64,000 nt of DNA from Topomyia yanbarensis (GCF_030247195.1 NC_080672.1:392043037-392107036); one strand, 5' to 3'; positions 45,463 through 57,046 are shown, numbered from the stretch's first letter. The notes: generated by a model from the letters alone, not told the origin. A program made the numbers and translations.

Positions 45463-46172
45463 TTCCCACTTGGGAATTTTGCATAATTCCAGGCGTTTGG
45501 TACTCATACCAAAAGACAGTTTCGGTTCATATTCCTCGTCAGCAAACAGAACCTCTGTGCTTACTATCGAGACATCACTCGGTATAAGCCAGTGGTTTAG
45601 TGTTCACACAAGACGTGTGACTTTTTGGAATTTAGTGTCTAACTAGTGCTAATTTGGGTTCTAGTTCAGATACATAGTCTAACTGGACACCCAGATGGTG
45701 CTAGTTACTGACGAGGAGAATCCGAAACACTAAAACAAAAAAAACATACTTCATGTAAGGCATGTGCCCTCATGCACAAATAAATTGGTCTTGTCCAAAA
45801 TTTTTCCCACTTGGGAATTTTGCATAATTCCAGGCGTTTGGTACTCATACCAAAAGACAGTTTCGGTTCATATTCCTCGTCGGTAAACAGAACCTCTGTG
45901 CTTACTATCGAGACATCACTCGGTATAAGCCAGTGGTTTAGTGTTCACGCAAGACGTGTGACTTTTTGGAATTTAGTGTCTAACTAGTGCTAATTTAGGT
46001 ACTAGTTCAGATACATAGTCTAACTGGACACCCAGATGGTGCTAGTTACTGACGAGGAGAATCCGAAACACTAAAACAAAAAAAACATACTTCATGTAAG
46101 GCATGTGCCCTCATGCACAAAGAAATCGGTCTTGTCCAAAATTTTTCCCACTTGGGAATTTTGCATAAAACA
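45463..46172. repeat. 341-bp tandem duplication (two units plus 28-bp partial third)
   Basis: TTCCCACTTGGGAATTTTGC starts at 45463, 45804 and 46145, an exact 341-bp period. The two full units differ at only a handful of positions (for example CACACAAGACG versus CACGCAAGACG). Each unit holds the inverted CAGTAACTAGCACC module. No open frame spans it. The near-identity implies a recent duplication or active homogenisation, or an assembly effect. Confidence 0.9.
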
Positions 46173-46479
46173 AATATGCGATCGTAATAATCGTTAATTT
46201 CACATTTTTTAACGATTTCAAAAAAGGCAAAGCACGAATTTTTAGATGAAGTTTAACATGAGTTTTTTTAAGTGTGAAATGTAACGGTACCAAATATCTC
46301 TCTTCTGTCTTTATTACATAAAACTCAACTCAAAATTTATTAGTTTTAGAATGGGAACTAGTTCTAGATCGCTTAATTAGACATTTGAAAACATTCACAT
46401 GATTTGGATCATGAAAAAAAAACATTTTGCTTGGCTGACATCAAAATTTTTGAACACTAGAAAAAAGGCAATCTTACCT

Positions 46480-46600
46480 GGATACTTTCGATGCCATTCA
46501 ACGGAAAGAAAGTCGCAGCAGTACCCGTTATAGGTATATCGGCTGATCGCGGTTTATCTTCCGAAGTGTTACAAATGAAGGTTTGAGTAATCCAAATGAT
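46480..46600 (-). CDS. Candidate exon with consensus splice donor, unrecognised
   Basis: On the minus strand the segment ends ..AGTATCCAG|GTAAGATTGC, a consensus donor with exon end near 46480. One frame is open back to a stop near 46600 (NTSEDKPRSADIPITG, ATFFPLNGIESIQ). In another frame a short ATG start (MASKVS) precedes the donor. Composition is less AT-rich than around it. No acceptor or partner exon is identified; it could be a first exon. Confidence 0.25.
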
Positions 46601-46609
46601 TTAAACAGG

Positions 46610-47320
46610 AGCAGTTTATTTTAGCCAGAAAAATAGTTTGAAAGGTTGCTTAGCTGTCACGAATTGACTAAATCCTCCACGAAATCATGGCAATCTTATC
46701 TTTTTACTTCGATTCACACGCATTCATTACCGCCGAATGCATGTCCACGGGTTTTATGTGAATCATCTATTTTCAAATATAAAGGAACCACCCACACTCT
46801 CAGTATTGAATTCATATCACTTTACGACACTCAACAGTCGCTTCTGAAGTTCACATATTCAATCGTTCCACAAACTCTGTTATCAGTTTGTTTTGATATC
46901 TATTCAAAATGAAATTACCGCTTTATTTTGAAGGGCCTTGCAAGCATATGTGCTCATCATTCAAAGTTATTCTAATTCTCGAAACAACATTTAAATAATA
47001 AAATGATGCTTTGCTAATATAAGTTAAACTAGAACCCAATCGTTCTTGTTGATCACCAGCTGCCGACTGAACCATTCAGTCCGATCAGTCTCAAGCTGTT
47101 AATCAAATGCACGATTTTCAATGTTTGTTATTCTAGAGAACCCACCAGCCGCGCGCATGTTTGATCACACAGAGATTTTGTTTGAGATGGATTTTGAGAG
47201 AAAATCGGAATGAGTGATGGGAAATGGCATAGTCTACCAAGGAACTCAATTTTGCCTTTGCCTGGGCTTTTCGTATGCAGAGTTGTCTCACGTAAATTGA
47301 GATAGGCAACTGCAACGGTA
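46610..47320. other. No gene recognised
   Basis: An 88-codon frame at 46646-46912 (+) has no domain. No splice-bounded exons stand out. Confidence 0.35.
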
Positions 47321-47325
47321 AATTA

Positions 47326-47545
47326 CGCACATTGCGAGATCACGCACTTATAAAGGGTGCACGGAATCAAATTGTATCACTTTCAGAATGAAGTAATTTT
47401 TTTCCATAAGGTATTTTCTATTGAAACTTCGGGTGAAATTAGTTTAATGCGGAAGCAAATACAAATATTTAGTATTTGTATTTGGCGTAAGTAACATTAG
47501 TAATTGTGCAATCGTTGTGAAAAAGAAGCCGAATGAACGTAGAAC
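47326..47545. repeat. Dispersed repeat with GGGTGCACGGAATCAAATTG, copy 1
   Basis: It matches 49340-49522 in the same orientation over about 190 bp: AAGGGTGCACGGAATCAAAT, CACTTTCAGAATGAAGTA, TCTATTGAAACTTCGGGTGA and CAATCGTTGTGAAAAA. A 25-30-bp insertion (AATACAAATATTTAGTATTT) distinguishes this copy. Confidence 0.8.
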
Positions 47546-47549
47546 CAGG

Positions 47550-48860
47550 GACTAATTGAGATGGAGGACGCAAACAGACAACGCGGTGATATTCGGGATA
47601 ATCGAGCATGCTTTGCATTAGAGTGAGTTAATTTTCCTGACAAGCTGTTTGTTTATCTGCAACGTTGGGCGTAGATCAGAGGAATCTACTCTTACGAAGG
47701 ATACTGCAAGTACCAACGGCAACTAGCAGAAACGACTAAATCGTGTAGTTCATGGTTGTGAAAAATGGATACCAGCTCCAATATGTATCTTCACTTGTAA
47801 CGTTATACACATCTAAGGCTCATTATAGGCTCCTTTCAGCAGCACTGTAGAAACTTGCAAAGTGCCATTCCAATTACGCGGAAACGTAATTTTTCCTAAG
47901 GATGGTCTCCGAAGATATGAGATCCGTAAAAATATAATTTTGAAATTCTCCATATAAACCAAATTTCTTTTTCACAGGTCCGAGTTGCAAGAAAATCTGC
48001 TTTTTCAACTTTCTTAATACAAGAATATGAAGGAAAACTAACTATTAAAAGCAAATTCAGATATGACTTATTTCAAATCAAACGCATTAGGTCTATATGG
48101 AATAACCTAATGTTTCCTCTACTGAAGTGGGCTTTCCTGTATCAAGTACCTCTGTGAGAATTTGAATGGCATGGTAGAAGATATAGGTATCCGCAAGATG
48201 AACAGCAACAACGGGGATGGAAAGGATGTCTATGTTATGTGCTGTGACCTAGGTTCATAAAATTGGCTAGAGATATAAAAAAAAAGTAATTTAAAATAGA
48301 AATTGAGAGATCAGTTACCTCTGGCCTCATAGAATAACATCTGTTACGTTAGTATGTTTACGTGCCTGCGAAATTGATGTAATTTAAGTTTATGGGTCCG
48401 TGTACAGCAATTGTATAAATTGAAGATTAAAAATACCATTCAACAAAAATGTTCAAAGGTTGACTTATTATAATTTTTAACATTTAACAACAGACCAAAA
48501 AGTTTGTGAGGTTAGTACATCGACGAATTAATCTTGACGCGTCGTTTAACCATGGTTTTTCGTTCATACATTTTTCATATCGTTTTAGCGCTTAGTTCTT
48601 TATTGCACTCGGAATCATTCTACACACTCAATTCGGCTCGGCAATTTCCCAACAGCTGTGTAGTCAGCAAATTAAAAAAATGATGTCTCAGTAAAGTGAA
48701 ATTTGTTTTCTGATTTTCGGTGATTTGATTGATTTTCCGAGACTCAGCTATCAAACGACACTTTTACTGAGATCTCAGCAAAAAAGTTGTTTGCTGAGAT
48801 TTCAGCTGTTGAGATTTCGGCAAAAGATGCGAAAAAAGCTGAGATTCGGCAGAAAAATTA
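47550..48860. other. No gene recognised; TGAGATTTCAGC-type short repeats at 48690-48850
   Basis: 48690-48850 holds several copies of GCTGAGATTTCAGC-like palindromes in both orientations, an old repeat. The rest is featureless. Confidence 0.45.
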
Positions 48861-48862
48861 AT

Positions 48863-49017
48863 GGGGTTTTTCATTGAAAAACCCCGGGGCGGTGGATTGC
48901 ACTGGTGTTACATTTTCTAGCAGAAGAGCAGGCCACTAGACGTGTTTCATTCCCACTTCTGCTAGAAAGTGCAAAACCAGTGCAATCCACCGCCCCAGTG
49001 TTTTTCAATGAAAAACG
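48863..49017. mobile_element. Palindromic MITE with hairpin-forming ends
   Basis: The arms GGGGCGGTGGATTGCACTGG and inverse are joined to outer segments GTTTTTCATTGAAAAAC that are themselves palindromic, so each end can fold alone. The centre is about 40 bp (AGCAGGCCACTAGACGTG). Noncoding. Confidence 0.7.
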
Positions 49018-49339
49018 ACATAAGTGTGTATCAACGCATAGGTGAGAAACGGTTAAACCTTTTTGTAAACGTACAGGCCAGAAAAAAAAACGATTTTGTA
49101 AACAATGCTTGAAACCGGGTTGCTATGAATGCAACGTAGCAACGGTATTTATAAAACAAGAATTTCTATCAACTTTCCCATCTTAAAGAAAGCAGAACAC
49201 TAGATTGTTTCGTGAAGGTCGGCAGAACTGAAGGGACCAACATACCTCCACTACTTCAAATTATCTAGTACTTAATGTGCCATAAAATATCGAAGGTTTC
49301 TTCGTGAGTTGGTAGTCTCTATTGGTCTCTGGTAAAAAT

Positions 49340-49522
49340 ACGCACATTAAGATCACGCATTTTTAAAGGGTGCACGGAATCAAATTGCATCACTTTCAGA
49401 ATGAAGTAGCTTTTTCCATAATGTATTTTCTATTGAAACTTCGGGTGAAATTAGTTTAATGCGTAAGTAACACTAGCAGTTGCGCAATCGTTGTGAAAAA
49501 TAAGTCGAAAGAACGTAAAACA
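49340..49522. repeat. Dispersed repeat with GGGTGCACGGAATCAAATTG, copy 2
   Basis: See 47326-47545. This copy lacks the internal insertion and ends in GTCGAAAGAACGTAAAAC. Confidence 0.8.
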
Positions 49523-49529
49523 AAATTGT

Positions 49530-49900
49530 GACCGGTTTATTTTATATTCGGTTTAATGGTTCGATGTTTTTTTATTTTGTTTGCGTATTTCGCAGATCAA
49601 CTAGTGAAACGCTCCACTAAAAGTAATGTCCTGGCACTACATTCGTTGGCGGTTATTATCTGGGACGGGACGTGCAAAGTGAAATAAAGTAACCGTCACC
49701 GCAAACCAGCAATGGCCTGTCATTACGAACCGGAGCTTTTTTGACGACTTTCATTTTCTTATAATGGACAATGTCTGAATAGTATCATAATATCCTGGCT
49801 ATACAGAGGTTTTTTAGAAAATATATTTTACATGTCGATAAGATGCATGTAGGTACATGCACAGAAACAAATATACAAAATGCAGCAACGACACCCGCTC
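49530..49900. other. No gene recognised
   Basis: AT-rich, with no domain or inverted repeat noted. Confidence 0.4.
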
Positions 49901-49903
49901 GGA

Positions 49904-50085
49904 CGTGCCTGGCAGGATTCCCCCCAGATAGCCGGCAGCGAAATAAAAACTCTGGCAGAATTTCTGGGGGTCTGGCTGGCAGAGCGCTGCCCAGCCGGCC
50001 GGCTCAAATGCAACAACCGTTTCTGGCAGAATTTTTCGCCTTACGGTTATTAACGGTTTTTTCTGCCGGATTTCTGCCAGGCACG
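49904..50085. mobile_element. GC-rich inverted-repeat element with CGTGCCTGGCAG ends
   Basis: CGTGCCTGGCAGGATTC on the left and GATTTCTGCCAGGCACG on the right are inverted. CTGGCAGAATTTCTG and TTTCTGGCAGAATTT recur inside. It is strikingly GC-rich for the window. A long open frame (49843-50214 plus) is likely a by-product of base composition. Related CTGGCAGC motifs recur at 50325-50410. Confidence 0.5.
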
Positions 50086-50458
50086 CACCGGCAGGACCGG
50101 TTTTGTACCGCTTCAGGTTTTGCTTGTATTTTTTTAAATTTTTTCTTAATTTTATGTAAATTTATAATAAAACATGTCTGTGGACATGAAATCCATATAA
50201 CTTACCTTGTTTGAAACCAAAATCTTTGTTTCTTCCTATTTTTCCATCTGTCAAAACCATCCTTCTTGAAAAAATATAAATATGGCGAAAATGAAACAAC
50301 GATAAACAAAACAGAACCGGTGAGGCGAATCTGCCTGCCATAACTGGAAGGAGTATAGCTGAATTCTGGCAGCGCCATTTTGATAATTTTGACAGCTGCC
50401 GGAATCCTGACGGATTTTTGCTGGCTGCCCGTTTTTCTTCCAAGCGGGACGTGCAATT

Positions 50459-50862
50459 CTCGACAAACATATGATTACGGTCTAAATGCCAACTGTCAAA
50501 ATTCACTTTGAATGGAAATTCCGGACAAACCGTTACGCGCCAATCGCAGATGTTGGTAGTAAACGAAAGAGAAAAGTTTTCTCTTTCATAAACTGTTGTG
50601 AACTGTAGGTTTGTTCCAGTACCAGGAGAAACTGGAAGTACTCCGGAAAAAGTCGTTCCTGTACTCTCATCTTCTCTTTTTTCTTCTTCTGGTAGCAAAC
50701 CGGAGTAAACGGGAGCAAGAATTTGTTGCTCCTGTTTACTCCGGAGTGACTTTCGTGTACTGGAACAAACCTTGTGTTCGACTAGTAACGGTTTGTCCGG
50801 AATTTCCATTCAAAGTGGATTTTGACAGTTGGCTTTTAGGCCGTAATCATATGTTTGTCGAG
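50459..50862. mobile_element. CTCGACAAAC MITE interrupted by another MITE
   Basis: The ends and subterminal sequence are the same as the copy at 42650-42884. AATT flanks both sides (50455-50458 and 50863-50866). A 166-bp MITE (50607-50772) is inserted in its centre; without it the element would be about 235 bp like the other copy. Confidence 0.9.
50607..50772. mobile_element. AGGTTTGTTCCAG MITE nested in a second MITE
   Basis: It has inverted ends AGGTTTGTTCCAGTAC and flanks TGT (50604-50606 and 50773-50775), a 3-bp duplication confirmed by comparison with the uninterrupted host copy at 42790-42800. About 230-bp open frames over this region are chance products. Confidence 0.9.
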
Positions 50863-50896
50863 AATTTTATTATTCTGCCCAACAGTTATGGTTAAT

Positions 50897-51049
50897 AGGG
50901 GCCCTTACACGCGCAATAAAAGTGACATTACTAAGTAGTGTCGTTACTGGAATTGTATGGGAATTCCATTATTACTCGCCTTAAACGTTCATTAAAAGTG
51001 ACATTACTGCTCAGTAATGACATTACTAACGCCTCGTGTACGGGGCCCT
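50897..51049. mobile_element. Palindromic MITE with AGGGGCCCTTACACG ends, 3-bp duplication
   Basis: It is 153 bp. AGGGGCCCTTACACG and CGTGTACGGGGCCCT are inverted, as are AAAAGTGACATTACT segments inside. AAT flanks both sides (50894-50896 and 51050-51052). Confidence 0.8.
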
Positions 51050-51059
51050 AATGTTGTTT

Positions 51060-54000
51060 TACACAGCCCAGACAAACGATAACATAATTCATGTCATATT
51101 TGAACTCTATTATTTTCGACAAAAAATTGTACCTCATCGGCAGAAATCTAGGCCGCATCGGCATAGCACTATCATCGATATTTGCTTGAAATTTTGTTTG
51201 TAAGCGGATTTTTCCCCGCAAAATAACATCGATATTGGGAGGGAAAAAGAAAACGGTATTTGCATGTCCGTTCCCAGGTTATTATCAGACGTGGCAATTG
51301 CAGGGTTATTGCGGAAACTTCACACTAAAAAACCTGTTTCGTGAAGGTTTGAGCATATTATTTATAGGGCATTCGCCTTAACTCTTTAATGCTGAGGTGG
51401 AATACGCGCAAATGCCCTTCTGCTGGCTCTTAACTGTGGAGTCAGCTCAACTTACAGTAAGTCTAAAAACTATTTGTTATCCGATTTGGCCCTTATTTTT
51501 CTTTATTTGTACATGCCATACTTTAAGATGGCCTATTTTTTAAATTTTCAGCAAGACAAATGCATTTTAATCCCACTTTACATATGTGTAATGAAATATG
51601 CAATAATCAGGGCCGGTGGGTAATCTGGGTAGTAAAGGTAGTGCTATCCACTTGAAAATAGACGAGTTGATAATTACCCACTTGAAACTTAGGGACAAAC
51701 CTAACATTTGAATTTTGCCATGCATTTGTCTCGGGTGCACGTTTGCAATTTTCGAGGTATGACCAAGCATCCATTTGCATAAACACATCGCAAGTGATTT
51801 ATGTGAATGTAACGCAAGTATGTGTAGGGGTACATGGGGTAAAATGCACCACCAAGGAAATATAATCATAACTTAGCTATAGACCATTAATTGAGAGAAT
51901 TTAATTAATGATACAATTTGGCCAACACTTTACTCTGAAATTACTATCGCTTTGCAAAATATTCAGAAACATTAAAAAAATTCAATTTTTCAAAATTATT
52001 ATAAATTGCAGCTGATTTTAATGCAACCACGCAGAAGATAGTAAAAATTGCAGCATTTGAATTAAAAATGTATTCTACTTCACTTCAGTTATGTCTCTGA
52101 CATAACCTCCCCATCTTTTTATCGTGGATATACATATACATTACCATGAATAGTCGCTTAGTTCCGAGCTTCTACTATTTCTGGTATAGTTCAAATATTG
52201 TTTTCTAGCTGAATACTATATAAATAAAAACCTACGGTAGGATTTTGACGAACAATATTGGAAACAGTTAGTGTGTTTTCTATTATAATACTGACCATGT
52301 TAATCATAGGTTACTATAATGTCACAATATCACTTATTGTGAAAACATAATTCGGCTAAAATAATCGATTCAGTAGAAACGTGCAGAAACTACTTTATCG
52401 ACTTTGTCAAAATGATAGGAAAATGCTGGTTTTTCCGCATAGTTTATCACATTTGTAACACTCGAATATAGTTTCTTCAACTCTATCGAGATTTAATGTC
52501 TGAGATCTGGAAAGTGTTCAGTTGAATGTTGACATCAGCGGTACTGCCGCTTCATCCAATTGAGCTATTTCAGCAATCGAGCAAAGAACACAAATTTCTT
52601 CATATTATTGTGAGCAGATCTCACCATCTTGACCAATCAACGCATATCAAAGTAACAATGATTACGCATGCTACCTCCAAACCAACAACCAGCACCACGA
52701 ATTAGGAAGTAAATGCGTTGCGTTGCGTTGCGTTGTGACGATGATTTTGGCGGATTGCACACTGACTTCATCATGTTTGACTGCTAATTATCTAATAAGA
52801 GTTGCTTAGGAAATGGTAAGTAGGAATTCATACCAATCCGACCCATATTAAAACCTCAACAGCATGATAGCCATCATTGCCGGCCGCCCCCATCTCCATC
52901 GTTCACGGGGAAGGATAAAGGATAAGGTAGACAGGAAGTGTTGATGCTCCACCTACTTAACGGAAGGACGACGATTCATCAGACTCTTCCATAGGTGTCG
53001 CGGAGTTGGTAGTTTCGAAGGGTATCAGGTCTAGGATTCGCTCCAAGCAAGCGATGCGACCTGTAAAGCATATTTTATTAGGTAGTTGTTTAGTTAGTCT
53101 TCGAGTGCACGATCACTCGAAAAAGAGATCTTGTTTAGTGTTTGGTTCTATTTAAACTCTGGGCAGCCGGCTACCGAGAGTATACTATGTTCCCTAAACA
53201 AAAGCAATTTGAACTCCACTCGGCCGACCGTGGGAGTATTGCCTAGAAAAGCTAATCTTATCTGCGTAATGGGCCGGATCACTATTTATTGCAACAGTAT
53301 TTGGACAGAATTCGCTACTTCTTCTCTACGATATATTTATTGGCTTGAAAACTACCGAGTGATAACACATCATACAGGCAAAAATAGCGCGAGATGTAAT
53401 AAATCAAGGAAAGTATTTCTTATTTTCCATATCAGATTGTTTGTGGAATACAAGTATACGAGCGATAATAACGAACACTGAAGGGAAATATAAACGATTG
53501 TTAACCTGATGCACGGGCTTGTTAGCAATAACGGAGCTGGAAATTAGGTTCATAAAAACAGACGCGGCGAATTTTCAATACGTATTGACCCATGATCATA
53601 GATACTAGTCAGATTATTCGTATTGGGGCTAATTTCCGATCAACTATTCATTTTTACGGCAATGTTTTCTCGACTAGATCTGTTCGCACCCTCTCATTCT
53701 GCTACTATCGGCAGAAGGCTGATAGCACCCAGTCGTCGCCGGTCTAAGGACCAAATGTCATCGATAGACTTAGACTCGCGTGGAGGCATGAGATAGGAAA
53801 CTTGTGAGAATTTTGTTATCCCACCGTTTGACGACCCAGCACTACGAATTAGGAAGTAAATGCCGATTAAGACGGATTTACAACAGGGACCAATAAGGAC
53901 AAGAAACATAAGAACATCCGACCTTAAACCGGAAGAAAGCAATACCGATAACGGCATGCACGCGAGAGAAGGCAAACTAAATGGCCCCCAAGTTGCAGCG

Positions 54001-54610
54001 AACAATGCTAATACCTCACCGTCGAGGAAAAAGATCTCATCACGCAGCAGCAAACTGTGTTAGCGGACAAACATTTATAGTGATACTTTTTCATATCCAC
54101 ACCTTGTAAAAACATAACAGATCGATGGCTTCCCATTGAGCCGTTTCAAATAAATTAATCAAGCAAAAAATACACCATTCAAAACATATTTTCCAGAAAC
54201 ACACGATTCAAATTTCTGTAACCTCAATATTTCCAACTATATTCAAATATGTTTTCGTTTGAAATTTTAATGTTGCAACATAGATTAACTAATACAGTAG
54301 TATTCCTGATAAGTGAAAATGGGCTAGAATTCAGTTGATGATATTGCTCGATAAATACAATGGCGTCTGTTTCATTCTCACTGAGGTCTTGTCCAGTTCG
54401 AAAAATTAAGAGCGTAAAATATCTAATTAATAATAGTATAGATACATAATTATAATGGTATATACGTTTATGGCATATCCACAACACCATTTTGAAATTT
54501 AACATGTTGTATTAATGAGACCAATTATACAAGTACAAATAATATAGTACAGCAATAGTTTTTATCGTATTTCTGAGTTCCGATCTTCACAAAAAGAGTA
54601 CACGTGAAAT
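51060..54610. other. No gene recognised; old repeats and short tandem GCGTT at 52713-52737
   Basis: 52865-53070 (GATAAGGTAGACAGGAAGTG .. AGGTGTCGCGGAGTTGGTAG) and 53840-54063 look transposon-derived. CACGAATTAGGAAGTAAATG occurs at both 52696 and 53842. An open plus-strand frame at 53860-54063 is Ser/Asn/Lys-rich without a domain. (GCGTT)4-5 is at 52713-52737. Confidence 0.4.
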
Positions 54611-54620
54611 CAATGATTAA

Positions 54621-56432
54621 TTATCGTGTCTTTGGAACGAATACATTCTGACTGTCTAGCGGATGAGCAACCGTTCCAAACGACGAACCGATTGAGCATA
54701 AATTTGGTGTTCTCCAGTCGGGTTTATCAGAGTTCTTTTTGGCATGATTGTGGCCAGCAGATTCACGTATAGTTTCGTAGGGATGATGTCGACTATAGTT
54801 AATATAACCACGAGGACTGTTAGAACCCTGAAGCGAAATGGATTTATGCGTATTAGCATTGTTGCTGATTGTTTTGTTTGACATACAGCTCACGTTCCCA
54901 ATTGTATTGTCGGCGTTTTCAGAAAATTTGTCCTTCAACGTTTCGAACTCTTTATTCGAACTGACGTCAATCACAATCTGTTCACCGCTTTGATTTTTTG
55001 ATCCACCACTGCTTTTCTCATTACAGAATTGGATAGTGTTTTTTGGATGTAATTCCTCTTCGAACATTTCATCGTCGAACGACTCCTTCATCCATAAAAT
55101 TTTTTGCATTTTTTGAGAGCTTGTCGATAAGAATGGCAAACTTGTATTGTCACTACTCTTTGTTCTATTTTCTAATTCTTCCTTCGTATTGATAAGTCTA
55201 AAGGATACGGCAAGTTCTTTTTGAATTTTTGGTAAACATATCTCTATCCATTTAACTGAAGATGGGCCGAAACAAGGAACGAGCAGATAACCGTCAACGA
55301 ATAATCTTTCACCTAGCTTCACTGCTAGCCCTCCTAGCGTGCTATCACCGTCTGCCACCTGTAGAAAAGATAAATTTGCAGTAAGTTACCTAAACAAGTA
55401 CTTCATCGTTTAACAATTGGAGTAAAAGTTGACTTCAATAATAAAAAATGCCCTTCATTGACATACTAATTTGACCTTAGTTTTAAAAACTTCTGATTTA
55501 GAATGAACAAAGCTGTAACCGTAATATTCTATTTAAGATCATAGACAAAAAATATTTGTGGAAAAATTCACCTGTTGGTCGATGATATCTTTCATTTTGC
55601 TAGCTTGGCTTTCAGTCAGAACAGTCTCCGGATATTCTTCGGGAACAATTCGCACGGCTATAGGAATCACGTGCTTACGTATGCTGTTATCCAAAAACAT
55701 AGGAAAAGGAGCATATGCAGCAGCTTCCTGCTCAGTATAATCGCCATCGACGATCAGCCGCTGGTAACGATTTTGAGCACCTACGCTCATATTCGTTGGT
55801 TTTGGGATTGGTTTTCGTGAATACAATGATTGCTTATCTGGGTGAATACGGCGCAATTCTTCCATAGGCAAGTGAGAGTGTTCCACAGCATAATCCCATT
55901 TGTATTCTCGACACAAAAGCCACTTACAACGCTTTCTAGATTCGTCGTCCAGGATGTTGAAGATGATTCGAACATCTTCGGGAACCCTTTTATTTACTGG
56001 TTTGATGTCCTCATGCATCACAATGAAGCATTCGAACTCGTGTTCCGCCAGCCAAGCAGCCTGTGATTTCTGGTATCCTCGGGACAGAAGCCACCGCGAT
56101 CGTTTTCCTCTCAATACGCCAGGGTCCCTGCTGGAGTGTGATAGTGTGCTAATCTTACGATTTGTTCTAATACCATCAGAAACTTGCCCAGGTTGTACAG
56201 CGAACCGAGATGTCATGCTCCTGTCTCCTGAATGTGAAAGATCAAGGATGGTCACAAAAATTTGCCTCACTTGTTTGTATTTGTTAACTTTACGATAACC
56301 TGTCGGCATATGCCTTAACTCAGGTCAAGGAAGCTTAGTGTAAAAAAAACTTGTATATTAATTTTACCTTCTTTGTAAACCACCTTCTTTTCTACGTTTG
56401 CTCTTTGTTTAACACCTTGTTTTGATTGAATC
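54621..56432 (-). CDS. Multi-exon gene, DUF4780-like protein (5' end not found)
   Basis: Three minus-strand exons fit together by phase: 56432-56368 (65 nt, acceptor TTTCAG, donor AAG|GTAAAA), 56227-55572 (656 nt, acceptor TTCAG, donor CAG|GTGAAT) and 55358-54621 (738 nt, acceptor CTACAG, stop at 54621). They give about 485 residues. Exon 2 has two WLL.R(G/E)Y-type segments and then IPIAVRIVPEEYPETVLTES near its end. Exon 3 starts with ERLFVDGYLLVPCFGPSSVKWIE. A hydrophobic strand plus YP..LT, followed across the junction by G.L.V.C...S..W, resembles the insect DUF4780 domain, of unknown function. The C-terminal half is Ser/Asn/Lys-rich and probably disordered. The first exon must lie upstream and end with two bases of a codon; I did not find it. 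Confidence 0.7.
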
Positions 56433-56569
56433 CTGAAAGATTGGATCGATTAAATTAATATCAGATCCTCGTAGATTAAAACAATGTTATCGAGTCACGC
56501 ATTCACTGTTTTGACAGTTCGATTGTTTATCAACACACTCATTCAAAACTACTCAAAATTCGAGTTTCT

Positions 56570-56692
56570 AATACTTATGGCGTTTTGCTTGAACTCGAAA
56601 CTGAGTCAGGTCAGTTCAAACATTTTGACAGCAGTTGGGGTTAGAAACTGACTCAGTTTCGCTTCAAGCAAAAACGGCATTAATTTCAAAAA
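56570..56692. mobile_element. Small palindromic MITE
   Basis: TAATACTTATGGCGTTTTGC / GAAACTGAGTCAG on the left is mirrored by CTGACTCAGTTTC / GCAAAAACGGCATTAAT on the right. It lies upstream of the first known exon of the minus-strand gene. Confidence 0.6.
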
Positions 56693-56939
56693 CAGAAGCG
56701 ATTTGCAAAAAGAATAATATTTTGATTTGAGTAGAACTAACTCAACTCTTGAGTAGTCATTAAATTTTCAAGCGGCTGGGTGAAAAACTTTGGTTACTTG
56801 CATTGGATGGGACGCTAACCAAAGAAATAAAAAAGGTCTAAAAGTACAAGAATCGATGAGAAAACATTCAGAAACTGAAACGTTAGTTTCTATAAGTTTT
56901 ATTGATGTTTTGGGGTAACGTTCTTTCATTTTCTTGTAG

Positions 56940-57046
56940 CTCCTGCCGTTACTAAGAGTTCCGGTTCACAGCGAGTAAAGGTAGCGAAAAGATCTCGAAA
57001 AAGATTTTTAGGCATAGCCATAACGCCAAAGGATTCAGGTTACTGA
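56940..57046 (+). CDS. Candidate terminal exon of a plus-strand gene, Lys/Arg-rich
   Basis: A pyrimidine-rich acceptor (TTTTCTTGTAG) is followed by an open frame of 35 codons to TGA 57044-57046. It reads PAVTKSSGSQRVKVAKRSRK then RFLGIAITPKDSGY. The basic stretch could be a nuclear-localisation signal. AATAAA follows at 57238. No upstream exon is found; the exon would begin after two bases of a codon. It may instead be a chance frame. Confidence 0.4.

Noticed and set aside
45463..46172. CRISPR-like or regularly spaced array
   Set aside because: It is a straightforward 341-bp tandem duplication without short repeats and unique spacers, in eukaryotic DNA.
49843..50809. Long open frames of 123 and 215 codons
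   Set aside because: They cover a GC-rich palindrome and two nested MITEs. The frames run across element boundaries and have no domain.
53694..54063. 119-codon minus and 67-codon plus frames, possibly a gene
   Set aside because: They overlap on opposite strands with no domain. The segment shares CACGAATTAGGAAGTAAATG with 52696, so it is likely repeat-derived.
56228..56309. Start of the DUF4780-like protein at the ATG at 56309
   Set aside because: This stretch lies within the intron: an acceptor at 56228 joins in phase to the exon at 56432-56368, so the ATG is intronic.
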